The translations under genes and the position numbers were made by a program. Shown here piece by piece: positions 35,101-42,065 of a stretch of DNA of 64,000 bases (positions are counted from its first letter, which is position 1; each line of letters begins with the position of its first letter). The stretch is taken from NCBI RefSeq assembly GCF_002980525.1, contig NZ_PVBQ01000003.1, forward strand, positions 62,001 to 126,000. Direction: 5' to 3'. Origin of the DNA: Sphingobacterium haloxyli. GTDB lineage: Bacteria; Bacteroidota; Bacteroidia; Sphingobacteriales; Sphingobacteriaceae. The notes beneath the pieces are model-generated. The model was not told where the DNA came from. It was given only the letters and a program-made list of their open reading frames with translations, and did not search any database.

Positions 35101-37455
35101 TGCCTGAAGAAATTCAGATTTTAGAATCAGTGTATTCTTACTGGTATCTGCGGATGCCACTAAAGAGATGCTGTCTAGTGTATAGCGAGCATCCTTATAT
35201 GCAAGGGACGAGTTGGAGACAACAATCGAACCGTTTAGGAAATCTGGATCGGCCGTTTCAAAATCAGCAACAATCTTTCCGTGATATCGAAAGTCGTCTT
35301 CCATCAATTTAAGGTTCCGAACGTTAACACTATCGATCATCAGTGTTGCCTGTACTTTTGGGTACTTATTGCGCATGTCTGCCGCGAAATCCATGTTGAA
35401 CTGTATATTGGGATCTGGACTGTTTAGCGTACCCACGATATCACCGCCTTTAGCATCTACTTGCAACTGTATATCACGATAAGTGTAACCCATCGCATCC
35501 AAGTGATTCAAACGACCATCTACAGCCGCGGTCATGTCCTTGGGGTTTAGTCCAGTGCCAACTACATTCGCTTCCGCAGATATTATACCTAAAACAGAAT
35601 CTTGATTTAGGATGTTTCCAATGTTCAAATCGTCAATGGATACATATGCATTGTATGTCGTATCTGTTCCCATTTGCATATTACCATTCACCGTAGCGTT
35701 GCCTTTCTCGGTAACAAGACTCATGTTCGCATCGAAGCCAGACATACCTCCTTTGAACGTTCCCGATAGGCTGATGGCATTTGGAAGTTGTAAGCTGTCA
35801 GGCATCAAAGATTTCGCAACTAAACGTTCTATATCCGCTCTACCGGTCGTAAATTTTTTAAGATTCAAGTCGATGTAGAGTTTCTCTGTATCAGGTAGCC
35901 CTCTAATGGCTGCACTGGCTACTACGTGGGTGCGGTCTAATGTTTTAAATTCAATATTGGGTATAGTGAGATTATCCATCTGGCCTCTTACACTACCGTT
36001 GATGTAAAAAGACCAAGTCAAAAGTGGCTTCATAACCTCCATGGTGTCCAAGTCTGGTACAAAATAGCGGATATCGCCCATATCGAGTGTGGAATTTTTG
36101 ATGTTAGCTTCTACAAATACTTGGCTCGGATTTTCTGTTAATGCGTCAAGCGACGGATAGGTCAGTTTGATATAATTTCGGATAGTAGTCTTAGGCGTTT
36201 GGGCAATGAAATTTTGGATTTCTACACCCGAATTATGATACACAAAGTCCCCCTGCAACTTTTTAATGGAAAAGCCAGAGTGATCCGCCATCGAAAGGTT
36301 TTTTAATGAACCGGAAATAGAGTCGCTGGAGTAATAGAGGTCATCAAGCTCCGCTAGAAAATCACTGATTTTAATGTTGAAATAATCGAATCCGTTCATG
36401 CGTGGTTCGTTATCGTCTTTAAACCAAATATTCGTTTTATCGATAGTCAATCTGTCGGCAGAAACAACCCAGTTCATGGAACTGCTGTTAGATGTGGTAT
36501 CTGTTTCTGCCGCTACGATGGGTTTCGACGTTAAATTCCCAAATAGTACCTGCGAATCAGACTCGTCTAAATTAATTTCCCCTAAACGTACAATTTCGTT
36601 GTTGAGATCTATTTCTTTGATGTCCGCAGTTAGCTGCCGGATATCAAATCGGGTATCCATGGCGGTCGATGAATCTTGGTATTCTACGAGAATATTGCTC
36701 AGGTTTAGATTCTTTATTTCGAGGTCCGGAAGTAGCGACGATTCTGCGACGGAGGCATCTGTAATACCGAAATCGTCTGCTGAAGGAGCTTCCCCTTCAC
36801 CCATAGGGGCCCATTGTTTAACCAATGCTGTCAACCCGTCCAATCTGATTGTTGGCATCGAAAATGCCATATTGTTAGTCAAGTCAAACCTTTTTACTTT
36901 CGTATCGAAATGCTGCAACCGGATGTCCGCACTCGTTCCGATAACTTCATCGTGATAAACGAAATGGAGGCGCTCAAAAAGTACGTCATTGATATCAAAA
37001 ACGAGGGCCGAGGTGGTATCAGTAGCTGCTGTGCTTTCTTCTTCAGAAGCGAACGCTGCTACAATATAATCAAAATTAAAGCTACTATCGGGTAACGTGC
37101 GGTTTATCTTCGCTGTTATGCCCTTTAATTCTAACTGCTGGACCTCCACCGTGTTTTTCAACAATTTAAACATATTGATATCCACCAATAATTTTTCTCC
37201 AGCAACTAACGTGTCCTTAGATTGGTCTTCAAAATAGACGTTTTCCAATACGATTTTCTTTGGAAAAGTGATATTGACATAGCCAATATCGACCCGAGTG
37301 CCAATCTTGTTTTCCAGATAGTTCGTAACTTTGCCAACTACATAATTTTGAACCGCCGGCATTCGTATAAGAAAAATTATAAATAGCAGAAGGGCAATAA
37401 TACTGCCGATAACCCATAATATTGTTTTTAAAGCTATTCGTCCGAATCGATTCAA
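32167..37455 (-). CDS. tamB: TamB-like translocation and assembly module protein (DUF490)
   Basis: A very large AsmA/TamB-type protein of 1762 aa. One N-terminal transmembrane anchor (about 11-31, LWVIGSIIALLLFIIF) is followed by more than 1500 residues of repetitive beta-rich sequence expected to form a periplasm-spanning groove. The C-terminal DUF490 region (about 1300-1700) includes NLYKQRIPFDVKLILTG. The open frame begins with TTG at 37455, with a stop codon closely upstream. The next in-frame Met lies after the membrane helix, so initiation at TTG is likely. A promoter box is at 37572-37579. It is coupled to the Omp85 gene downstream. Confidence 0.92.
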   Translation of the reverse strand: MNRFGRIALKTILWVIGSIIALLLFIIFLIRMPAVQNYVVGKVTNYLENKIGTRVDIGYVNITFPKKIVLENVYFEDQSKDTLVAGEKLLVDINMFKLLKNTVEVQQLELKGITAKINRTLPDSSFNFDYIVAAFASEEESTAATDTTSALVFDINDVLFERLHFVYHDEVIGTSADIRLQHFDTKVKRFDLTNNMAFSMPTIRLDGLTALVKQWAPMGEGEAPSADDFGITDASVAESSLLPDLEIKNLNLSNILVEYQDSSTAMDTRFDIRQLTADIKEIDLNNEIVRLGEINLDESDSQVLFGNLTSKPIVAAETDTTSNSSSMNWVVSADRLTIDKTNIWFKDDNEPRMNGFDYFNIKISDFLAELDDLYYSSDSISGSLKNLSMADHSGFSIKKLQGDFVYHNSGVEIQNFIAQTPKTTIRNYIKLTYPSLDALTENPSQVFVEANIKNSTLDMGDIRYFVPDLDTMEVMKPLLTWSFYINGSVRGQMDNLTIPNIEFKTLDRTHVVASAAIRGLPDTEKLYIDLNLKKFTTGRADIERLVAKSLMPDSLQLPNAISLSGTFKGGMSGFDANMSLVTEKGNATVNGNMQMGTDTTYNAYVSIDDLNIGNILNQDSVLGIISAEANVVGTGLNPKDMTAAVDGRLNHLDAMGYTYRDIQLQVDAKGGDIVGTLNSPDPNIQFNMDFAADMRNKYPKVQATLMIDSVNVRNLKLMEDDFRYHGKIVADFETADPDFLNGSIVVSNSSLAYKDARYTLDSISLVASADTSKNTLILKSEFLQAHMVGKYQLTALGGAVQDIIQIYYNPSGTPKDTISYAPQQFEFSATINNSRFIRDFLPDLEEMRDITLDGTFNSATQNFMAKLIAPKIVYGGTTIEDVGVDLTTFDSTLYYSALIHLIKMGDIELNNTVASGSVVENNVDLGLWIKDKEDKEQYHLGAGLRAEENNFIFRLHEDGLKLNYEDWHIDTTNTISFGESGVHARNFRLTNNGQELLVQSRDSIPNAPIDVTFNNFRIETFTQMLESEMLDLGGGINGTATVSRLEGSPVFVSDLTIDKFFFGKDTVGNILVKVDNIKENTFSADVKIEGNGNDVQLIGDFISPPDGTASIDATLSLKPMKMTTIQAFSLGYLEDCAGDLVGDLKITGTVDAPKINGGLTFQNGKLNVAMLNADFLMDNQTIHFNNQGIQFKKFEIKDLRGNTTLLNGSIATTTYTDFSFNLNLTMNDFAAVNSTREDNDLFFGKLYLTSNLRVRGNLDQPRVDGDIKVNENTDFVFIVPNDDPGIAQRDGVVKFVNRSDTARANVFARLDSITTATQLSGMDIALNLSTDAEAKFKVILDEGTQDALNIQGVAELNATIDASDKITMSGTYTVERGDYTFSLGPISKPFLFQKGSTITWNGDPLDARMDITAIYRNRFPTLELVQSQLGGESPNLYKQRIPFDVKLILTGELFKPEINFDIDLDENNAIVSQDVVSKVNIALANIREDPAELNKQVFSLIALGRFMSANPFESLSGGGGAEAMARNTVSSFLSSQLNNLASDLVKGVELDFNLQSEEDYLTGNAQTRTDLNVGVSKMLFDDRLKITIGSNFEVEGNTRPGEKASNIAGDISLDYQLSKDGRYFARVYRKNQYQATLQGQFVETGIGFIITMSYDKFKELFMSSGALEQYYNTDSRGFRRRFDIERMETDSAYRDSVRLVIRDSLMKNSPEFRKRIEERQKNERLQRQENRTDSSTTNKPVGSVTPSAAIRDDEEERRSYDD

Positions 37456-37571
37456 CGTGATTTTTTATTAAATTTTATAAGACTTTGTCGTGTATACCTC
37501 TTTATCAACAAACGTCAAAAGAGTTGAAATGTTTATTACTACTCACAATTATTGCTTACATGAGTTACGAA

Positions 37572-37579
37572 CAAAGATA
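37572..37579 (-). promoter_or_regulatory. -7 box TATCTTTG for tamB
   Basis: A perfect TAnnTTTG on the minus strand, about 117 bases upstream of the TTG start of tamB. Confidence 0.5.
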
Positions 37580-37719
37580 AGGTTTGTCAACTATTGCCGA
37601 TAAAAGAGTTAGAAAAAACGTCAAGAAATAGAATTAAAAACCTAGTTTTTAGGGTGCCGCGTAATGAATTTCCAAAATCTTTCCTAATTATGTCCGTAAT
37701 ATCGTAGTTTAGTTTAACA

Positions 37720-38391
37720 ATGAAAGTACTAATTGTAGAAGATGAAACGGACCTCTGCGATGTGTTAAAATCATTTCTCGAGGCCGAAAAATATATGGTG
37801 GAAACCGCTAATGATTACGCTACCGGGTTGGCTAAATTGGTTAATTATGACTACGACTGCGTGTTATTAGATATTATGCTGCCTGGTGGTACCGGAATGC
37901 AGCTGTTAACTGAGCTGAGGGCATTGGGAAAAGACGGCTCGGTCATCATCATTTCGGCTAAAGATTCCGTTGAGGATAAAGTAGAGGGCTTGGGATTGGG
38001 GGCCGACGACTATTTAGCAAAGCCTTTTCATCTGGCAGAACTACTGGCCCGTATCAAAACGATAATCCGAAGGAGAAACCATCACGGTGAACAAGCCATT
38101 CAGTTTAAAGATATTAAATTGTTTCCAGAAGAACGTAAAGTTCTTGTGGGAGCGGATGAATTACAATTAAACCGAAAAGAATACGACTTGTTATATTACT
38201 TTATGATCCGTCCGGAAAAGCTCATTACGAAAACGTCACTTGCCGAAGCCGTCTGGGGTGATGATGCCGATCAGTCGGATAACCTTGATTTTATCTATTC
38301 CCAAATAAAGAATTTACGACGAAAACTAAAAAACTATCAAGCAGAAGTCGATTTTCAGGCCGTCTACGGCGTGGGCTATAAAATGGTATAA
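37720..38391 (+). CDS. OmpR-family response regulator
   Basis: A 223-aa two-component regulator. The receiver domain has EDE acid residues at the N-terminus, the phospho-acceptor D51 (VLLDIMLPGG) and the conserved Lys in LAKPFHL. The C-terminal winged helix contains LNRKEYDLLYYF and RRKLKNY...GVGYKMV, as in OmpR/PhoB. It is followed after four bases by its kinase gene. Targets are unknown; the PepSY-like gene downstream is a candidate part of the regulon. Confidence 0.95.
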   Translation: MKVLIVEDETDLCDVLKSFLEAEKYMVETANDYATGLAKLVNYDYDCVLLDIMLPGGTGMQLLTELRALGKDGSVIIISAKDSVEDKVEGLGLGADDYLAKPFHLAELLARIKTIIRRRNHHGEQAIQFKDIKLFPEERKVLVGADELQLNRKEYDLLYYFMIRPEKLITKTSLAEAVWGDDADQSDNLDFIYSQIKNLRRKLKNYQAEVDFQAVYGVGYKMV

Positions 38392-38395
38392 TACG

Positions 38396-39676
38396 ATGCA
38401 AGTCTCTCTTAAGAACTATACCTTACGTTATTTGAGCATTGCTTTCCTGATGATCATCACCATTTGGGCAGCTTTATTCTATGCCTTTATTTTGGAAGAG
38501 GTCTACGACAATGTAGACGACGGACTGAAAAACCAAAAGATATTGATTTTAAGAGCGGTTTACGAGGATCCCGGATTGCTAGAAACAGATAAGTACGGTA
38601 TCAACCAATTTCGAATTACGCCTGTAAGCGACGACGATGATTTTTCGGAGCAGAATCAACTGAACAATGAGTTTTTCTATATGCCATATGATGACGAGAT
38701 GGAGCCCTACAGGGTGTTGCGGACGGGGTTTTATGCTCCAGACCAAAAACCATATCATCTGGAGATCCGCACGTCCACAGTAGAGGAAGATGATTTGATA
38801 CTTAACCTGACCACTGCGCTCATCGTTTTATATCTTGTGCTTGTTTTGGGAGTATATTCAATCAATGAATTAGTTCTGCGACGAGCTTGGCGCCCATTTA
38901 ATATTATTTTAGAAAACCTAAATCTCTACCGCTTTGGAAAAAAAGATGATCTGAAAGCCCTGTCCACGAATATTGTGGAATTTAATCAATTAAATAAAGA
39001 GATACATCGGATGTGGCGCCGAAATGAAGAAGTGTTTGATGAACAAAAGCGTTTTATCGAGAATGCAGCCCACGAGTTACAAACGCCCTTAGCTATCACG
39101 ATTAATAAATTGGAAATGTTGATGGAGGACGAATCACTGTCTGAAAGCCAACTGACGCAGCTAGCTGCTTCGAAATCGTCGTTGCGGCGGCTTGTAAACT
39201 TGAATAAAGCCTTGCTGATGCTATCAAGGATTGAGAATAAACAGTATAAGGATGTTGATAGGATCGGGCTGAATCAGCTCGTGAAGGAGATCAGTGAAGA
39301 CTATAGGGATTTTTTATCGTTTAAAGGTATAACGCTGCAAGTCGAGGAACATGCGGTTTTTGATGTGTCGATGAACAAAGATTTGGCGCTTGTACTAATC
39401 TCAAACTTATTCCGGAACGCTTTACGATATAATATTAAAGGCGGAATCATATCCATATGTATAAGGAAGAATCAGCTTTCGTTGGCTAATACGGGGAGCC
39501 AGAGCCCGCTAGATCAAAAAAAGATTTTCAGTCGCTTTCATAAAGGTACGCAAGATAGTCAATCAACTGGTCTGGGGCTTGCCATTGTAAAATCTATCGT
39601 AGATACCTACCCTGAGTTGTCAATCGATTATCGCTTTGAGGGAAGTTGGCATGTTTTTTCTTTAGAAAAACCATGA
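38396..39676 (+). CDS. Sensor histidine kinase
   Basis: A membrane histidine kinase of 426 aa partnered with the preceding response regulator. The two transmembrane helices are at about 12-34 and 136-158, with a roughly 100-residue periplasmic sensor. HisKA has the phospho-acceptor His226 (ENAAHELQTPLA) and HATPase_c follows (LISNLFRNALRYN, then the G box STGLGLAIVKSI). The linker after TM2 is HAMP-like but degenerate. Confidence 0.95.
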   Translation: MQVSLKNYTLRYLSIAFLMIITIWAALFYAFILEEVYDNVDDGLKNQKILILRAVYEDPGLLETDKYGINQFRITPVSDDDDFSEQNQLNNEFFYMPYDDEMEPYRVLRTGFYAPDQKPYHLEIRTSTVEEDDLILNLTTALIVLYLVLVLGVYSINELVLRRAWRPFNIILENLNLYRFGKKDDLKALSTNIVEFNQLNKEIHRMWRRNEEVFDEQKRFIENAAHELQTPLAITINKLEMLMEDESLSESQLTQLAASKSSLRRLVNLNKALLMLSRIENKQYKDVDRIGLNQLVKEISEDYRDFLSFKGITLQVEEHAVFDVSMNKDLALVLISNLFRNALRYNIKGGIISICIRKNQLSLANTGSQSPLDQKKIFSRFHKGTQDSQSTGLGLAIVKSIVDTYPELSIDYRFEGSWHVFSLEKP

Positions 39677-39753
39677 TGGACTAGTGGAATGGCCTCATTC
39701 CCAAAAGTTTCCTAAATCAATTGAAATCTTTGTGTTAGTAAAAACGTACTGGA

Positions 39754-40197
39754 ATGAAATCGCTATTAAAAATAACCTTGTCCGTATTATTGTTGTTTAT
39801 GATAACAGCCGCTTCTGCACAAGACAAAGCTATATCGTTTACGAAGTTGCCTGCTAAAGCGCAAGCATTTGTGAAAAAGCATTTTTCGGAGAAAGAGGTC
39901 GTTAAGGTTTCGATGGACACCGAATATCTTTTTAAGAAGGAATATGAACTTACCTTAAAAAGTGGCTCGAACATCGAGTTTGATGCCGACGGAGTATGGA
40001 AAAAGGTGGAAATGAAAAAGAGCGCTGTGCCAGCTATACTTATACCGGCGAACATTTCTCAATATATCCATAAGAGCTTTCCGAATACGTTCGTGAAAGG
40101 AATAAAGAAGAATAGGAATGGGTATGACGTTGAAATTTCAAACGGACTTGATTTGGAGTTTTCAAACGAAGGCAAATTTATTAGGATAGATGACTAA
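39754..40197 (+). CDS. PepSY-like (DUF2874) periplasmic protein
   Basis: A 147-aa secreted protein with signal peptide MKSLLKITLSVLLLFMITAASA. It has two PepSY-like repeats: each starts with LP-rich AFVKKHFSEKEVV or YIHKSFPNTFV and continues with strands such as YELTLKSGSNIEFD and YDVEISNGLDLEF. This family often lies beside OmpR/HK systems in Bacteroidetes and may modulate the sensor. Position, 77 bases after the kinase, supports this (inference). It converges with the YqaE gene, one base apart. Confidence 0.85.
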   Translation: MKSLLKITLSVLLLFMITAASAQDKAISFTKLPAKAQAFVKKHFSEKEVVKVSMDTEYLFKKEYELTLKSGSNIEFDADGVWKKVEMKKSAVPAILIPANISQYIHKSFPNTFVKGIKKNRNGYDVEISNGLDLEFSNEGKFIRIDD

Positions 40198-40198
40198 A

Positions 40199-40402
40199 TT
40201 ATACTCCCGGACGCTGTAACTGTCTTTCTAACCGTCGAATGCGGTTCTTGTTTTTTCCGTCTATACGGGAAGCCACCGCCCAAATCGCTGCTGGCAGCCA
40301 CCCGATTAGCGTAAACTGCAAAATAAGGCAGATAAAACCAATTAATATTTTCCCTCTTAAAAAAAAGGATAACCATGGAAACAGGACTGCTATCAATATC
40401 AT
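40199..40402 (-). CDS. YqaE/Pmp3-family small membrane protein
   Basis: A 67-aa protein with two hydrophobic helices in Pmp3 order: AVLFPWLSFFLRGK, then GFICLILQFTLIGWLPAAIWAV, followed by a basic tail. Pmp3/YqaE proteins are stress-induced membrane proteins thought to affect membrane potential or ion homeostasis. It is on the minus strand 33 bases downstream of the DUF4342-like gene and is likely co-transcribed with it. Confidence 0.75.
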   Translation of the reverse strand: MILIAVLFPWLSFFLRGKILIGFICLILQFTLIGWLPAAIWAVASRIDGKNKNRIRRLERQLQRPGV

Positions 40403-40435
40403 AACGTATTGTCTAATTTTTTGTAATTCGGTTGC

Positions 40436-40711
40436 TTAATAAGGCTTGTCGTTGTGAACAGATTTCTCTTTTTTGCCGATCCGCTCGAAAGTAATGTTTA
40501 TACCAAAAGCCAAAGCCAAAATAATACCAATAACGAGGGCGAATGGAACAAGTATAGCTACAATAAAAGCGACGACGAATGGAAGTCTAACATATTCTTT
40601 ACCGGTCTTTGAAGTAACACTGACCTCGTTTTCCTGAATCCAGTCAACAATTTTTTGAAATGTGTCGGAGATGCTCCCACTGTTTAACGAGTATGTTTTT
40701 TTCGTTTCCAT
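40436..40711 (-). CDS. DUF4342-like small membrane protein
   Basis: A 91-aa protein. The N-terminal helix (SDTFQKIVDWIQENEVSV) and strand (KTGKEYVRLPFV) resemble DUF4342, and a C-terminal hydrophobic segment (AFIVAILVPFALVIGIILALAF) is a membrane helix. The start is the ATG at 40711 (METKKTYSL), because the promoter box at 40758-40765 lies between it and the longer in-frame start at 40777, which is rejected. Function is unknown; the pairing with YqaE suggests an envelope-stress module. Confidence 0.6.
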   Translation of the reverse strand: METKKTYSLNSGSISDTFQKIVDWIQENEVSVTSKTGKEYVRLPFVVAFIVAILVPFALVIGIILALAFGINITFERIGKKEKSVHNDKPY

Positions 40712-40757
40712 GTTTCTATTTTTAATGGCGTTATTTTTATCTCTGTTTGTATACTCC

Positions 40758-40765
40758 AAAGATAA
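40758..40765 (-). promoter_or_regulatory. -7 box TATCTTTG for the DUF4342-like/YqaE operon
   Basis: A perfect TAnnTTTG on the minus strand, 47 bases before the ATG at 40711. Confidence 0.55.
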
Positions 40766-40973
40766 GCTGCTTGTCAAATATAAACGATATAGAATAGGTA
40801 TGCTAGCAGTATCTCTCGGTAAAAGTAGTGTACCAATCGGTAAAAATACACTAATTTGTGCTAATATTTTCCGTTGCGAATTGATCTTCCTACGGTATTA
40901 ATAATTTTTTTTACGAAAAATTAACCGCATCAAGAAACCTTTTCCAAGGAAGATTGTTCTAAGGAGGATATGA

Positions 40974-41060
40974 ATGCTACAAAAATTGGGTGGCTTCATC
41001 GCCGCTAAAAAACGAGGTGTAGAAACATCAAATGAATTAGGTTATGGAAGAGAATTTTGA
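40974..41060 (+). CDS. Possible 28-aa ORF with strong ribosome-binding site
   Basis: AAGGAGGA at 40961-40968 lies a few bases upstream of ATG codons at 40970 and 40974. The second opens MLQKLGGFIAAKKRGVETSN, 28 aa, and overlaps the next ORF by 17 bases. A strong Shine-Dalgarno is uncommon in this phylum. It may be an upstream leader of the ORF at 41044 or chance. Confidence 0.25.
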   Translation: MLQKLGGFIAAKKRGVETSNELGYGREF

Positions 41061-41172
41061 CGTACCCCAGAGAAGCCAAGAAAGCATACAACGGGGGATG
41101 ATGCCAAACGAATCGTTTCTGATGTTCATGGTCGGTTTTGTACTGTTTGTCTTTAAGCTTTGTAAACCTTAA
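41044..41172 (+). CDS. Candidate 42-aa single-span membrane protein
   Basis: The ATG at 41044 opens a 42-aa frame: a hydrophilic N-terminus (MEENFDVPQRSQESIQRG) followed by a hydrophobic span SFLMFMVGFVLFVFKLCKP. A good terminator lies 28 bases after the stop, which supports a real transcript on this strand. It has no recognised family. It could also be a shadow, as no promoter box was found. Confidence 0.4.
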   Translation: MEENFDVPQRSQESIQRGMMPNESFLMFMVGFVLFVFKLCKP

Positions 41173-41200
41173 GACACCATAAGAAGATTGGATAGGATGA

Positions 41201-41235
41201 AATTAAAATAGGGATTTCAGTTCCCTATTTTAATT
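41201..41235. terminator. Bidirectional terminator
   Basis: AATTAAAATAGGGA and TCCCTATTTTAATT form a 14-bp perfect stem around a 6-7 base loop. It serves the minus-strand PEP-mutase-family gene and would end any plus-strand transcript from 41044. Confidence 0.85.
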
Positions 41236-41252
41236 ATTTTACCAAAGTTTGT

Positions 41253-42011
41253 TTACGACGAAGGAAGCCTCGGCTCATTCACAAAATACCGAAATACCTC
41301 TGCATTCTTTTCCACCAGCCATTCATAGATTTTCGCTCCATGGCTGAGCCGTTTTACCCCCCATTGATGTAACGTTTCCAGATCAGGCAATTTATCAGTT
41401 AAAAAAACATTGAGTGGGAGTTGTGTAGATGCAACTAATTTTTCAATATCTTCTTTTGTTTCCACAAGTGGAATAAAGAGTCCGTCCGCACCCGCTTCTT
41501 GATATAACGCAGCTCGTTTAATAGATTCTTCCAGTGCTTGGGGATGCCCTGTCGTGTATGTGTCAGCTCTGGCGTTGATAAACATGTCAGGGGTAGCGGC
41601 TTTAATTGCGCGTATTTTATCGGCCAACAACGGAGCATCCAATAGCTTTCGTTCACCCCCTATGACTTTTCCGTCTTCGAGGTTGATTCCTACGACGCCT
41701 AGATCTGACAGCTGTCGAACATATCCGGCGACGGTATCGGGGTTATCATCGTAACCGGCCTCGAAATCTACCGACACAGGAATATCGACAGCGTTAACGA
41801 TACGTTCAATCATAAACAGTATTTCGTCCATCGATATTTGTTCTCCGTCTTCATGTCCTAAAAGATTAGCAATGGCATGACTAGAACTTCCCAATGCTTT
41901 AAAGCCGGCATCTTGTGCTACTTTCGCACTTTGGGCATCCCATACGTTTCCTAATATTAATATCGATTTCTCCTGATGAAGCTGTTTAAAAATAGTCTGC
42001 GACATAATCAT
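41253..42011 (-). CDS. Isocitrate lyase/PEP mutase family protein
   Basis: TIM-barrel enzyme of 252 aa in the PEP mutase/oxaloacetate decarboxylase branch. The N-terminus LGNVWDAQSAKVAQDAGFKALGSSSHA is the usual start. Metal-binding Asp/Glu residues occur in VDFEAGYDDN and GINLEDG, and INARADTYTTG matches the substrate loop. The catalytic Cys of isocitrate lyase is not present. The substrate is unknown. A second in-frame ATG six bases downstream is also possible. It is 54 bases downstream of valS on the same strand. Confidence 0.85.
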   Translation of the reverse strand: MIMSQTIFKQLHQEKSILILGNVWDAQSAKVAQDAGFKALGSSSHAIANLLGHEDGEQISMDEILFMIERIVNAVDIPVSVDFEAGYDDNPDTVAGYVRQLSDLGVVGINLEDGKVIGGERKLLDAPLLADKIRAIKAATPDMFINARADTYTTGHPQALEESIKRAALYQEAGADGLFIPLVETKEDIEKLVASTQLPLNVFLTDKLPDLETLHQWGVKRLSHGAKIYEWLVEKNAEVFRYFVNEPRLPSS

Positions 42012-42065
42012 GTGTTTTACTAGAAGAACAGCAGGGAGGCCATTTGGTTTTCTATTTACTTGATT

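Larger units (their letters stand above)
40778..41252. other. Intergenic region with small ORFs and a terminator
   Basis: About 475 bases between two minus-strand genes. It contains two overlapping short plus-strand ORFs (40974-41060 and 41044-41172) and a hairpin terminator at 41201-41235. The first 190 bases show short repeated TCGGTAAAA motifs (around 40820 and 40839) with AGTGTA and TACACT between and after them. I see no clear promoter box on the plus strand. Confidence 0.5.

Noticed and set aside
36398-36955. 185-aa ORF antisense to tamB
   Set aside because: Shadow frame; Ser/Arg-rich composition and no start site or domain support.
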